From Neptunicoccus sediminis (GTDB lineage: Bacteria > Pseudomonadota > Alphaproteobacteria > Rhodobacterales > Rhodobacteraceae): 64,000 nt of DNA. The stretch lies in NCBI RefSeq assembly GCF_001719615.1, contig NZ_MDVX01000003.1, positions 347,595 through 411,594 of the forward strand. Reading direction: 5' to 3'. Position 1 is the first letter of the stretch; the number at the start of each line of letters is the position of its first letter. Position numbers and translations under genes: made by a program. Positions 20,246-29,333 of the stretch are shown one piece after another. The notes beneath the pieces were generated by a model, which had not been told where the DNA came from, searched no databases, and was given only the letters and a program-made list of their open reading frames with translations.

Positions 20246-20791
20246 TTAGCCTGTCTCTGTTTTTTCCGAACCTTCATTCTCATCATCGTCGCTGTCGTCG
20301 GTCTCCGATGGGTTTTTCACGGGCCGCGCCGCCACACGGTTCACGATCCATAGGATGATCAGGGCGATCACGGTTGCAACCAGTGCCAGCGGGATACGCC
20401 CCGTACCACAGCTAAGCCCGACAGCACCCACCAGCCACATGCTTGCCCCCGTGGTCAGCCCGTGCACCTTGCCGCCGGAAATGATGATAGAACCGGCGGC
20501 GAGAAACGCCACGCCGGAGGTAATGGCACTGATCAGCTTGATAGGGTCGGCCTTGATCCGGTTCTGATCTTCGGTATCCAGCGCAATCAGGTCCAGCGCC
20601 ACGATCGCAAACAGGCAGGACGCAACGGAAATCATCATATGGGTACGCAATCCGGCGGCGCGGGCGTTGTGTTCCCGTTCCCAACCGATAATACCTCCCA
20701 TAAGCGTTGCTGCGAACATACGGAAGATAACAATACCCAGTGGTACGACAGAGCCGTTGATCTGGAATTCACTGGCAAGGGCAGAGTACAT
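20246..20791 (-). CDS. MgtC/SapB family membrane protein
   Basis: A 181-residue protein with five hydrophobic segments and the family motifs GGIIGWEREHNARAAGLRTH and SGVAFLAAGSII. It ends in an acidic, cytoplasmic-looking tail. The MgtC N-terminal domain alone is present. Members are linked to magnesium limitation and acid survival, but many have unknown roles. Confidence 0.88.
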   Translation of the reverse strand: MYSALASEFQINGSVVPLGIVIFRMFAATLMGGIIGWEREHNARAAGLRTHMMISVASCLFAIVALDLIALDTEDQNRIKADPIKLISAITSGVAFLAAGSIIISGGKVHGLTTGASMWLVGAVGLSCGTGRIPLALVATVIALIILWIVNRVAARPVKNPSETDDSDDDENEGSEKTETG

Positions 20792-20818
20792 GGTAAATCC
20801 TGATATTGGGGGCCGGAT

Positions 20819-21733
20819 ATGACCGAGTGGTTACTAGAAGTAGACGGAACCCAGTTCGGACGCAATCTTGCGCTGGCTCTGGCGATACTGGCGGCGGTGC
20901 TGCATGCTGTCTTCGGTGCGCTGCAAAAGGGAAAACTCGATCCCTGGCTGGCGCGGGGTGCGATTGATGTAAGCTACAGCCTGATGTCACTGCCGGTGAT
21001 CCTGTTCCTTGTGCCCTTTCCGGAACCACATCTGTGGCCCTTGTTGATCGGGGCGATGGGTATTCATCTAGTGTATAAATTCTTTCAGGCTATGGCTTAT
21101 GCGCGGGGCAGCTATACGGTGGTCTATCCGGTGGTGCGGGGCATGGGGCCGCTGGTGACGATGTTGTTTGTGGGCGTATTGTTTCAGGACCGCTTTCACG
21201 AAAGCTATAATCTGGTGCAATGGTCCGGAGTAATCCTGCTGTCTTCAGCCATCTTTCTGCTGGCGGGGATCAACCTGATGCAGGGCGGCATTGACCGGCG
21301 TACGATGGGTATGGGGCTGTTCTATGCGGTGCTGACAGGCTTTGGCGTGGCGGCCTATACCACTTGGGATGCCTATGGGGTGCGTGCGACGCTTAACCCG
21401 TTTACCTTTATCTTCTGGCTGTTCTTTCTGGATGGATTGGTGTTTCCGTGGTTTGCGCTGTATCGCTATCGCAGGATGGAAATGCAGCCTGCACTGCGCG
21501 CGATGGCGGTGCGCGGCGTTATCGGCGGATTGGTGGCCTTCGCGAGCTTTGGGTCTATCATGTTTGCCACACGGCTGGACAAAGTCGGAGAGGTCGCGGT
21601 GCTGCGGGAAACCTCTGTGGTGTTTGCCGCGTTGATCGGCTGGCTGTTCCTGCATGAGAAAGTCGGTCTTTTGCGCACAGCCCTGATGGTAGCCATTGCA
21701 GGCGGTGCGGTTTTGGTAGAGTTTAGCGGCTAA
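20819..21733 (+). CDS. DMT-superfamily (EamA-like) transporter
   Basis: A 304-residue protein with about ten hydrophobic helices in two EamA-like halves. ARGSYTVVYPVVRGMGPLVT closes the first half and LRETSVVFAALIGWLFLHEK the second, both typical of the family. It is an inner-membrane exporter or permease of unknown substrate, divergent from the MgtC-like gene. Confidence 0.85.
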   Translation: MTEWLLEVDGTQFGRNLALALAILAAVLHAVFGALQKGKLDPWLARGAIDVSYSLMSLPVILFLVPFPEPHLWPLLIGAMGIHLVYKFFQAMAYARGSYTVVYPVVRGMGPLVTMLFVGVLFQDRFHESYNLVQWSGVILLSSAIFLLAGINLMQGGIDRRTMGMGLFYAVLTGFGVAAYTTWDAYGVRATLNPFTFIFWLFFLDGLVFPWFALYRYRRMEMQPALRAMAVRGVIGGLVAFASFGSIMFATRLDKVGEVAVLRETSVVFAALIGWLFLHEKVGLLRTALMVAIAGGAVLVEFSG

Positions 21734-21767
21734 ACCACAAGAAACGACAGTTTAGAGGCAAAAATTC

Positions 21768-22376
21768 ATGAGTGAGAAGTCAATCAACCCGATGCTGAAA
21801 CTCGGGCTGGAACTTGGGCCGGTTGTCCTGTTCTTTGTGGCCTATACACGGATCAAAGACCGCGAGTTTGAGATTTTCGGCCAAAGCTATGAAGGCTTTA
21901 TCATTGCCACTGCCGCGTTTATTCCGGTGCTGCTGGTGTCTACCGGCCTGCTTTGGTGGCTGACGGGTAAACTGTCACGGATGCAGTTGATGACGGCGGT
22001 TCTGGTGGTTGTTTTTGGCGGCATGTCGATCTGGTTCAATGACGACCGTTTCTTCAAGATGAAACCGACGATTATCTACCTGCTGTTCGGCGGGTTGCTG
22101 GGCATCGGCCTTTTGCAGGGGAAATCCTATCTGCGCAGTGTGATGGATGAAATGGTGCCCATGACCCATGAGGGCTGGATGATCCTGACCAAACGGGTCT
22201 GCGCATTTTTTCTGGCCCTTGCACTGGCAAACGAACTGGTCTGGCGCTTCATGTCTACCGATGCCTGGGTCAATTTCAAAACCTTCGGTCTCACCGCGCT
22301 GGTGTTTGTTTTCTTTATCGTTCAGGGACCATTGTTTGCCCGTTACAGCACCGAAGAGGATAAATCGGAAAGCTAG
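21768..22376 (+). CDS. yciB: inner-membrane septation protein A / YciB family
   Basis: A 202-residue polytopic protein with the IspZ/YciB pattern: LELGPVVLFFVAY start, the GGMSIWFNDDRFFKMKPTII core and the NELVWR segment. It is linked to cell envelope and septum integrity. The 34-base gap to the EamA-like gene suggests co-transcription. Confidence 0.92.
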   Translation: MSEKSINPMLKLGLELGPVVLFFVAYTRIKDREFEIFGQSYEGFIIATAAFIPVLLVSTGLLWWLTGKLSRMQLMTAVLVVVFGGMSIWFNDDRFFKMKPTIIYLLFGGLLGIGLLQGKSYLRSVMDEMVPMTHEGWMILTKRVCAFFLALALANELVWRFMSTDAWVNFKTFGLTALVFVFFIVQGPLFARYSTEEDKSES

Positions 22377-22509
22377 TCTTCAGTCATAAGCCTGTTACCT
22401 GCTGAATATAGAGGGTTGTTCTGGGAAAGCATCTATATATAGTTTTCCTTAAGGTGACGGGCGGGAGGCCCCGCTCTGATGCCAGATAATCGCAACAGAG
22501 CAGGGATGC

Positions 22510-23103
22510 GTGACGCTAATGACTTCCGAGTTTACACAAGACTTCATCCGAAATCCGGCTGGGCTGCGGGAAAACCCGGCACTGGTCCTGAACGCGGATT
22601 TCAGGCCGCTCAGCTATTTTCCATTGTCGGTGTGGCGCTGGCAGGAGGCTGTAAAAGCGGCCTATCTGGACCGCGTCACAATCGTGGCAGAGTATGAGCG
22701 AACAGTGCATTCGCCCTCTGTCGAGATACGCATTCCCTCGGTGATCGTGTTGAAAGATTACGTAAAACCGGCGCGAACAACGGCGTTTACGCGGTTTAAC
22801 CTGTTTCTGCGGGACGAATTCACCTGCCAGTATTGCGGGTCGCGCGGGGATATGACCTTTGACCATGTGGTGCCACGGTCCCGTGGCGGAAAGACCACGT
22901 GGCAGAACGTTGTGGCCTCTTGCGGGCCTTGCAATCTGCGCAAGGGGGCGCGTTCCTTGCGGCAGGCAAATATGAAACTGCGCCGCACCCCGATGCAGCC
23001 TTCGGCCAACCAGTTGCTGAACGCTGGGCGTAAATTCCCGCCAAACCACCTGCATGAAAGCTGGATGGATTTTCTCTACTGGGATGCCGAACTCGAAGCC
23101 TGA
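22510..23103 (+). CDS. HNH endonuclease family protein
   Basis: A 197-residue protein with a CQYCG...CGPCN zinc frame and the FDHVVPRSRGGKTTWQNVV HNH core. It belongs to a chromosomal group common in alphaproteobacteria, often located near yciB/dsbB genes, and is probably not a mobile homing enzyme. The start is uncertain: GTG 22510 sits 4 bases after GCAGGG, while ATG 22519 is three codons in. Confidence 0.88.
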   Translation: MTLMTSEFTQDFIRNPAGLRENPALVLNADFRPLSYFPLSVWRWQEAVKAAYLDRVTIVAEYERTVHSPSVEIRIPSVIVLKDYVKPARTTAFTRFNLFLRDEFTCQYCGSRGDMTFDHVVPRSRGGKTTWQNVVASCGPCNLRKGARSLRQANMKLRRTPMQPSANQLLNAGRKFPPNHLHESWMDFLYWDAELEA

Positions 23104-23124
23104 GTCGCCAGAGTCCTGAATGCC

Positions 23125-23589
23125 CTAGCGGGTTTTTGGCTGAAACGCCGCTGCCAGCCAGACCAGCGCCAGACCAAGCGAGATAACGCCGTTCCAACCT
23201 GCCATAGACAGGCCGAACATCTCCCACGGGATTTCGTCACAGCGCACCATTGGCGCCTCAAGTATCTGGTTTAACAGATCCTTCACCGCCAGTTCTCCGA
23301 CCGGACCAGAGGTACAGGTGCTTGGACCTTCCCACCATTTCCACTCCACTCCGGCGTGATAAAAGCCGATGGCAGAAGTGCTAAGGGCCGCCGCCGCGCC
23401 AAACAGGGCCAGAATGCGATGGGGAAACAAGGCCGCGACCAAGCCGATCAGAACGGCCACGGCATGGGGCCAGCGTTGGTTGATGCACAGCTTGCAAGGG
23501 GCCAGATCGCCAATGTGCTGAAACCCGAAAGCCGTGGCCAGCATCAGCGCAGAGCCAAGCGCGGCCAGTAGGATAAGTCTTTGTTGCAT
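23125..23589 (-). CDS. dsbB: disulfide bond formation protein B
   Basis: A 154-residue four-helix inner-membrane protein. The first redox pair is C32/C35 (CKLC) and the periplasmic second pair is C92/C117. It reoxidises DsbA using quinone. Its ATG shares one base with the stop of the DedA-like gene upstream (TGATG), so the two are translationally coupled. Confidence 0.92.
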   Translation of the reverse strand: MQQRLILLAALGSALMLATAFGFQHIGDLAPCKLCINQRWPHAVAVLIGLVAALFPHRILALFGAAAALSTSAIGFYHAGVEWKWWEGPSTCTSGPVGELAVKDLLNQILEAPMVRCDEIPWEMFGLSMAGWNGVISLGLALVWLAAAFQPKTR

Positions 23590-24221
23590 CAGAAGTATTT
23601 CACCGCCCAGAATCCGAGAACCAGAAGTATTAGAAACACAGTGAACACCAAGGCAAGGCGGCGTTCAATGAAATCACGGATGGGTGCGCCGAAGTGCCAC
23701 AAAAGCGCCGCCACGATGAAGAACCGCACACCGCGCGCGATCAGCGACCAGAACAGGAAAGACCAGAAGGGCAGGTCGGTCGCGCCTGACGTGATGGTGA
23801 TGACCTTATAGGGAAACGGGGTGATCCCGGCAAAAAGAACCGCCCAGTGGCCCTGTTCATTAAACCGCAGCTTGAAGGATTCAAACGCCTCTGCCTTGTG
23901 GTAAAACTCTAGGATCGGGCGTCCGATGGCGTCGAACAGCTCTGCCCCGATGTAATAGCCAAAGGCGCCGCCCAGAACCGATGACACCGTACAGACCGCC
24001 GCCAGCGTGAAGGCGCGGGTCGGTGCGGCAAGGATCAGCGGGATCAGCAGCACATCGGGCGGGATCGGAAAAACCGAGCTTTCCACAAAAGCGATAACGG
24101 CCAGTGCCGCCAGCGCCCAGCGGGATTGGGCCAGAGACAGAATCCACTCGTAAAATCTGCGTAACACTGCAAGCGCCTCTCGTTTTTTGTTTCTCATGCC
24201 CCGTCGTCCGGTATGGGTCAA
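23589..24221 (-). CDS. YqaA/DedA-family (VTT domain) membrane protein
   Basis: A 210-residue polytopic membrane protein with the SNARE-assoc/VTT core (GAFGYYIGAELFD, then FAGITPFPYKVITITSGA). The FVESSVFPIPPDV entry motif is intact. Family members are thought to move phospholipids or undecaprenyl phosphate across the membrane. ATG 24197 (MRNKKRE) is an alternative start. It forms an operon with dsbB. Confidence 0.88.
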   Translation of the reverse strand: MTHTGRRGMRNKKREALAVLRRFYEWILSLAQSRWALAALAVIAFVESSVFPIPPDVLLIPLILAAPTRAFTLAAVCTVSSVLGGAFGYYIGAELFDAIGRPILEFYHKAEAFESFKLRFNEQGHWAVLFAGITPFPYKVITITSGATDLPFWSFLFWSLIARGVRFFIVAALLWHFGAPIRDFIERRLALVFTVFLILLVLGFWAVKYF

Positions 24222-24283
24222 GCCTTGCGCCCCGACGCGGCTGCGCTAGTTTCAATAAAAATCACATTTTCGGGAGTGCTGAG

Positions 24284-25135
24284 ATGAAATGGAGAGGCCG
24301 GCAGGGAAGCCGTAACATAGAGGACCGCCGTCGCTCCGGCGGGGTACGGGCTGCGGGTGGCATCGGCGGTTTTGGACTGCTTGCTGTGCTGGCGATCGGA
24401 TATTTCCTCGGGGTGGATGTGACGCCATTCCTTAATACCGGTGGCAGTCAGATCACCAGCGGGCGCAGTGTGGAACTGACACCGCAAGACGAACAGGCGG
24501 CGCAATTTGTCTCGGTGACGCTGGCGGATACGGAAACCATCTGGGCCGAAATTTTCGAACAGCAGTTGAATGCCACCTATCGTCCCGCCACGATGGTCCT
24601 TTTCAAAGGCGCGACCCAATCCCCCTGTGGCGGTGCAAATGGCGCTTCGGGTCCGTTTTACTGTCCTACAGACCGGAAAGCCTACCTCGACACGGATTTC
24701 TTCACCACTTTGTCCCGCAGGCTTGGTGCGTCGGGGGATTTTGCCGCTGCCTATGTTGTCGCCCATGAAATCGCCCATCACGTTCAAAACGAACTGGGCA
24801 TTCTGGCCGAGGCGAACAAGGCCCGCGCGCGGATGGGGCAGGCGGAGAGCAACCGCGTTTCCGTAATGATCGAACTGCAAGCGGATTGTTTTTCCGGCAT
24901 CTGGGCCCGCTATGCACAGGACCGGCTTGGCACGCTGGAACGGGGCGATCTGGGCGAGGCGCTCAACGCCGCCCGCCAGATCGGGGACGATACGCTGCAA
25001 CGTAACGCCGGCCAGCGTCCGAACCCCCACAGTTTTACCCACGGCACATCCGCGCAGCGCCAGAACTGGTTCCAGCGCGGTTTTGAAACCGCCGACATCC
25101 AGCAATGCGACACCTTCGGAGCCGCGTCGCTGTAA
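24284..25135 (+). CDS. neutral zinc metallopeptidase, YpfJ family
   Basis: 283 residues: a basic N-terminal tail, one membrane helix (about 25-48) and an extracytoplasmic zincin domain. The zinc motif HEIAHH is at 161-166, with C-terminal AGQRPNPHSFTHGTSAQRQNWF conserved in the family. ATG 24284 is chosen because the extended frame overlaps the divergent YqaA-like gene. The substrate is unknown. Confidence 0.92.
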   Translation: MKWRGRQGSRNIEDRRRSGGVRAAGGIGGFGLLAVLAIGYFLGVDVTPFLNTGGSQITSGRSVELTPQDEQAAQFVSVTLADTETIWAEIFEQQLNATYRPATMVLFKGATQSPCGGANGASGPFYCPTDRKAYLDTDFFTTLSRRLGASGDFAAAYVVAHEIAHHVQNELGILAEANKARARMGQAESNRVSVMIELQADCFSGIWARYAQDRLGTLERGDLGEALNAARQIGDDTLQRNAGQRPNPHSFTHGTSAQRQNWFQRGFETADIQQCDTFGAASL

Positions 25136-25200
25136 GTGAGGGAAAAACCCGATTTTTCCGTTGACGCGGATAATCGGGAAGGCTAAATCACCCAAGCGTT

Positions 25201-25285
25201 GCCCGAGTGGCGGAATTGGTAGACGCAGGGGATTCAAAATCCCCCGCCGCAAGGTTTGCCGGTTCGAGTCCGGCCTCGGGTACCA
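25201..25285 (+). tRNA. tRNA-Leu (CAA)
   Basis: An 85-base tRNA with an encoded CCA end. The acceptor stem is GCCCGAG with CTCGGGT (one G-T pair). The anticodon arm is GGGGA-TTCAAAA-TCCCC, which puts CAA at 34-36. A long class II variable arm and GGTTCGAGTCC T-arm are present. Confidence 0.97.
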
Positions 25286-25509
25286 CTTGAAATTATTGGA
25301 CAATTTCCTTTAATTGGGGTCGTCCTGACAATTCCTTGCGCAAAACCCCCGATTTCTACAGTTTATATCTTGTCGGTTCGTTTGATCGGCTGAGTCCGGT
25401 GCTGATCTATCGTCACGGGCAGGTTCGATGGCGGGCGGACGAGGCAACATTCCGTAGAATCGCTTTTTGTGGTAGGAATGGTTCATCTTGGCATTTCAAA
25501 GGCGCTGTT

Positions 25510-26304
25510 ATGGGAGCCCACGACACAGATTTCATCGAAGCGGGACGTGGTGAAAAAGTCATCCTGATCCATTCAAGCGTCGCAGGCGCCAGACAGTGGC
25601 GCAGTTTGATGGCGGCACTTGCGGATGAATTCCATGTCATTGCGATTAATCTGTTCGGGTATGGGAAAACGCGCGCTTGGGGAGCGGACAGCGGGGCGCA
25701 ACGGCTGGAAGATCAAGCCAGATTGATCGAGCCTTTCCTACCGGAAAAAGGCGAACAATTCTCGCTTGTCGGGCATTCGTTTGGCGGGAGCGTCGCAATG
25801 AAAGCGGCTGCGTTGTTCAGGGAGCAGGTAAACCGTCTGGTCCTGATAGAGCCGAATCCGTTTTACCTTTTGGACAAGCACGGGCGCGCCGCCGCCTATC
25901 AAGAGGCTGTGACCCTGCGCGATCTGATCAAGGCACACGGCAAAGCCGGATCGTGGGAGATCGCTGCCGAAAAATTTGCCGATTACTGGACCGGAGCAGG
26001 CAGTTGGAACGCCATGCCTGACGACCGCAAGGAAAAGTTTTCCCAAGCATTAAAGCCGAATTTTCATGAGTGGGATGCGGTAATGAAGGAAGAAACCTCC
26101 CTGCGAGAATGGGAAAGGGATCTGCCCGCGCAGACGACCGTTCTAACCGCCGCCGACACGGTCAATTCCATCGACGAGATATATGAACTGCTGCGCCAGA
26201 ATATCTCGGGGTGGAATTTTGAGCAGATCGACAAGGGGGGCCACATGGCGGTCCTAAGCAGCCCCGAGCAGGTTAATCCGCGCATCATCGCCGCTTTGCG
26301 CTGA
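25510..26304 (+). CDS. alpha/beta hydrolase
   Basis: A 264-residue alpha/beta hydrolase. The oxyanion segment IHSSVAG is near residue 20, the nucleophile Ser90 is in GHSFGGS, and the catalytic His is near 248 in GGHMAVLSSPE. The frame extends upstream to 25336 without similarity; ATG 25510 gives the natural N-terminus. It follows tRNA-Leu directly, a position where accessory genes are often found. The substrate is unknown. Confidence 0.83.
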   Translation: MGAHDTDFIEAGRGEKVILIHSSVAGARQWRSLMAALADEFHVIAINLFGYGKTRAWGADSGAQRLEDQARLIEPFLPEKGEQFSLVGHSFGGSVAMKAAALFREQVNRLVLIEPNPFYLLDKHGRAAAYQEAVTLRDLIKAHGKAGSWEIAAEKFADYWTGAGSWNAMPDDRKEKFSQALKPNFHEWDAVMKEETSLREWERDLPAQTTVLTAADTVNSIDEIYELLRQNISGWNFEQIDKGGHMAVLSSPEQVNPRIIAALR

Positions 26305-26688
26305 TCGCCTGCCAGACGCTAACCAAGCCTGAGCGCTGCACCACCACATCGAAAATCTGACCATGTGCGTGATCCTGCGTGGTTATAAACCTGTCTAAAT
26401 CGGCCCTGAGAACGGGCCACGCCTTTGCTTATCCCAACAATGCACGATTTCGCGTTCAAATCGTACATGTTCACGCTTCATTCACTATACGTATGTTCAG
26501 GTTCTTGGTTTAACCCCATTTTGTACTCAATAAAATTAGTGGTTGTAACGAGCAAAATACGGCGCAAAGCAGCGTTATGATCCTTGATTTGCGGCACATT
26601 CAGGTCTCAACAGGGACGGGGGGATGACATGCTCATTGCTCTGTGCAAGGGGCGCGTTATAACTTTGCGATCACTGGAGTTTGCAAAG
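26305..26688. other. intergenic region upstream of the transaminase
   Basis: About 385 bases without a convincing gene. It is more AT-rich than the surrounding host DNA between 26480 and 26570, consistent with a promoter. No palindrome or riboswitch is recognised. The transaminase frame is open back to 26584, but that part lacks a ribosome site and similarity. Confidence 0.5.
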
Positions 26689-27624
26689 ATGAATACCTTC
26701 CCCGCGCTTTCTGACCGTCATTCCGACCCCGCGATATACCCGCCGGGCGTTGCCTATATGGATGGCCAGTATCTTCCGATAAGCGAGGCGAAGATTTCCG
26801 TGCTGGACAACGGATTTCTCCACTCGGATGCGACCTACGATGTTGTGCATGTGTGGCAGGGCGCATTTTTCCGGCTGGACGATCACCTTGATCGGTTCTT
26901 TGCCGGAATGGAAAAACTGCATATGTCGATCCCGCTCGATCGCGCTGCAGTGACGGAGATCCTCAAAAACTGCGTGGCACTGTCCGGTTTGAACAACGCC
27001 TATGTTGAGTTCATCTGCACGCGGGGAACGTCCCCCACATTCAGCCGCGACCCGCGGGATGCGGTCAACCGATTTATCGCCTTTGCGATTCCCTTCGCCT
27101 CGGTTGCCAACCCTGAACAGATGGACCGTGGCCTTCATGTCGCTGTTACCGATCTGGTCCGGATTCCGCCTGCGTCAGTTGATCCGACCGTGAAGAACTA
27201 TCACTGGCTGGATCTGGTTCAAGGATTATACGCGGCCTATGCGCAGGGCGCTGAAACTGCGATCCTTTTGGATGCCGAGGGGAATATTGCCGAAGGTCCC
27301 GGTTTCAACGTTTTCGCTGTGAAGGAAGGGAAAATCTACACGCCCGAATACGGGGTGTTGTTGGGGATAACGCGCCAGACCATCTTTGACATCGGTAAAG
27401 ACTTGCAGATCCCTTATGTGACGGGTGATCTGTCGCCCGAGGATCTACGGCTGGCGGATGAAGTGTTCGTGACCTCTACCGCAGGCGGGGTGATGCCTGT
27501 GACCAAGGTTGATAACACATTCATCGGAACCGGATCGGTCGGGCCGATAACTCAGCAAATCACCCGAGCCTATTGGCAGATGCACAAGGACGACCGCTTT
27601 CGCACAGAGATAAGCTATCCCTGA
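26689..27624 (+). CDS. fold-type IV aminotransferase, (R)-selective amine transaminase-like
   Basis: A 311-residue PLP fold-type IV enzyme. The Schiff-base lysine is K169 in DPTVKNYHW. The segments LDNGFLHSDATYDVVHVW, FFRLDDHLDRF, AEGPGFNVF, GITRQTIFD and STAGGVMPVT closely follow the fungal and bacterial (R)-selective omega-transaminases (for example the Aspergillus terreus enzyme, recalled). They follow IlvE or D-alanine transaminase less well. The fold is certain; the (R)-amine specificity is an inference from motif similarity. Confidence 0.8.
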   Translation: MNTFPALSDRHSDPAIYPPGVAYMDGQYLPISEAKISVLDNGFLHSDATYDVVHVWQGAFFRLDDHLDRFFAGMEKLHMSIPLDRAAVTEILKNCVALSGLNNAYVEFICTRGTSPTFSRDPRDAVNRFIAFAIPFASVANPEQMDRGLHVAVTDLVRIPPASVDPTVKNYHWLDLVQGLYAAYAQGAETAILLDAEGNIAEGPGFNVFAVKEGKIYTPEYGVLLGITRQTIFDIGKDLQIPYVTGDLSPEDLRLADEVFVTSTAGGVMPVTKVDNTFIGTGSVGPITQQITRAYWQMHKDDRFRTEISYP

Positions 27625-27816
27625 AACGGTCCTTCAAAACGTAATCACGGGCCTTCTGTTCCGCCGATCTACTGCCAGCTAGCGGGCGGTATGTCTGATT
27701 GTAGCTATTGTTCGCCCCCTCACGACCCACCGTTTCCCTTGTGCTCAGCTACAAACTCCGGTTGATCTGTGGGCAATCCCCTTGGGGAAATGAAACGCAT
27801 GCTTACATAGGCTGAT

Positions 27817-28812
27817 ATGAAACATTTTTCTCTTCTCGATCTCTCACCTGTCCCCGAAGGCCAGACCACGGGGCAGGCTTTGCAAAATACGGTTGAACTG
27901 GCGCAGCTGGCGGAAAAGGCGGGGTATCATCGCTACTGGCTGGCGGAGCATCACAATATGCCCGGCATTGCCAGTGCTGCGACCGCTGTGGTTATTGGCC
28001 ACGTGGCGGGGGCGACCTCGACCATGCGTGTGGGGGCAGGGGGTATTATGCTACCCAACCACGCGCCTTTAATGGTGGCTGAGGCGTTCGGCACGCTCGC
28101 CACGCTTTATCCCGACCGGATTGATCTCGGGCTCGGGCGGGCACCCGGGACGGATATGGCAACTGCGCGGGCCTTGCGGCGGCATATGTCGCCGGAAGAT
28201 ACTTTTGTGCAGGACGTGCAGGAGTTGATGGGCTATTTCGACGATATGCCCGACAATGCTCCGGTGCGTGCCATTCCGGGTGTTGGCACACAGGTGCCGG
28301 TCTATATCCTCGGGTCGAGCCTCTATGGGGCGCAACTGGCGGCGATGCTGGGGCTGCCTTATGCTTTTGCCAGCCATTTTGCCCCTGCCATGCTGGATCA
28401 GGCGCTGGATGTGTACCGTCGATCTTTCAAGCCGTCACCCATTCTGTCCGAACCTTATGTGATGGTCGCAGCCGGAGTTTGCGCGGCGGATACGGATGCA
28501 CAGGCAGAATATTTGCGCTCCTCGCAATTGCTGGCTTTTGCGCGATTGCGCACGGGCAAACCGGGCAAGCTGCCGCTGCCTGTGGATGATGTGAAAGCGC
28601 AAATCCCTCCTGCCGTGATGGAAGGCGTGGAACATGCGCTGTCAGTGTCCGCGGTTGGTGCGCCGGATACTGTGAACAGCCAGCTTGAAATCATTCTGGA
28701 CCGCTACAAACCGGACGAATTGATCGTCACGGCGATGATTCACGATCATCAGGCGCGGCTGCGGTCTTTCGAGATTGCAGCGGATGTGATGTCAGGGCTG
28801 GTAAAGCCCTGA
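27817..28812 (+). CDS. LLM-class flavin-dependent oxidoreductase
   Basis: A 331-residue luciferase-like TIM-barrel protein. Landmarks are [13 protein letters not shown] segment [12 protein letters not shown] near 40, [13 protein letters not shown] and [13 protein letters not shown]. This matches the group sometimes annotated as MsnO8-type oxidoreductases, which use FMNH2 from a partner reductase. The substrate is unknown. It stands alone on the plus strand, convergent with the OsmC operon. Confidence 0.9.
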   Translation: MKHFSLLDLSPVPEGQTTGQALQNTVELAQLAEKAGYHRYWLAEHHNMPGIASAATAVVIGHVAGATSTMRVGAGGIMLPNHAPLMVAEAFGTLATLYPDRIDLGLGRAPGTDMATARALRRHMSPEDTFVQDVQELMGYFDDMPDNAPVRAIPGVGTQVPVYILGSSLYGAQLAAMLGLPYAFASHFAPAMLDQALDVYRRSFKPSPILSEPYVMVAAGVCAADTDAQAEYLRSSQLLAFARLRTGKPGKLPLPVDDVKAQIPPAVMEGVEHALSVSAVGAPDTVNSQLEIILDRYKPDELIVTAMIHDHQARLRSFEIAADVMSGLVKP

Positions 28813-28827
28813 CAGGATTGAAATGGC

Positions 28828-29328
28828 TTAAACGTCAACCCAGCCATCGGGTGTCTTCATCCGGTGGTGAATGGTGTTTTGCTGTCCCAGCGTCTGTTCC
28901 AGAAAGCAGCCCCTTTTCGCAGCTTCGATCAGTTCGATAACCTTGTCCTGCGGATCGTCGCTGTCGATCAATACGTCGATTTCAAATGACTTCGGCGCGG
29001 TTTCGTAGACGCGGCCCTTGGCCTCCCAGTTCCAAACAACGCGGGTTTCCACGTCCAGATCCTTCACTGTTACCTTCAGCCGTTTCGCAAAGGCGCGGAT
29101 TTGCGTCATGATGCAGCCCGTCAGTCCCCCGACAAACAGCGCCAGTGGCGGCGGGGCAGAGGCATCACCGCCGTGAAAGCTGCCTTCATCTGTGGCCATG
29201 TGGAAGGGGCCTTCGGCAAAGGGCTGTGACATGGTAACTTCCAGATCATTGCGCATCTTTCCGGTGGCGTGGCCTTTACAGTCAAACTGCACCAGTGCCT
29301 GTTGCGGTTGCTCTTCTGTATCGCTCAT
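28828..29328 (-). CDS. OsmC family protein
   Basis: A 166-residue OsmC/Ohr-fold protein. The two expected cysteines are present: one in GGLTGCIMTQIRAFAKRL near residue 75 and one in KRGCFLEQTL near 142. Members reduce organic peroxides with thiols. It is the last gene of the TRAP/lactonase cluster, so it may protect against peroxides formed during that catabolism. Confidence 0.85.
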   Translation of the reverse strand: MSDTEEQPQQALVQFDCKGHATGKMRNDLEVTMSQPFAEGPFHMATDEGSFHGGDASAPPPLALFVGGLTGCIMTQIRAFAKRLKVTVKDLDVETRVVWNWEAKGRVYETAPKSFEIDVLIDSDDPQDKVIELIEAAKRGCFLEQTLGQQNTIHHRMKTPDGWVDV

Positions 29329-29333
29329 GGGAA

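Noticed and set aside
25201..28812. tRNA-Leu as attachment site of a genomic island
   Set aside because: I saw no second copy of the tRNA 3' end downstream, no integrase, and normal base composition.
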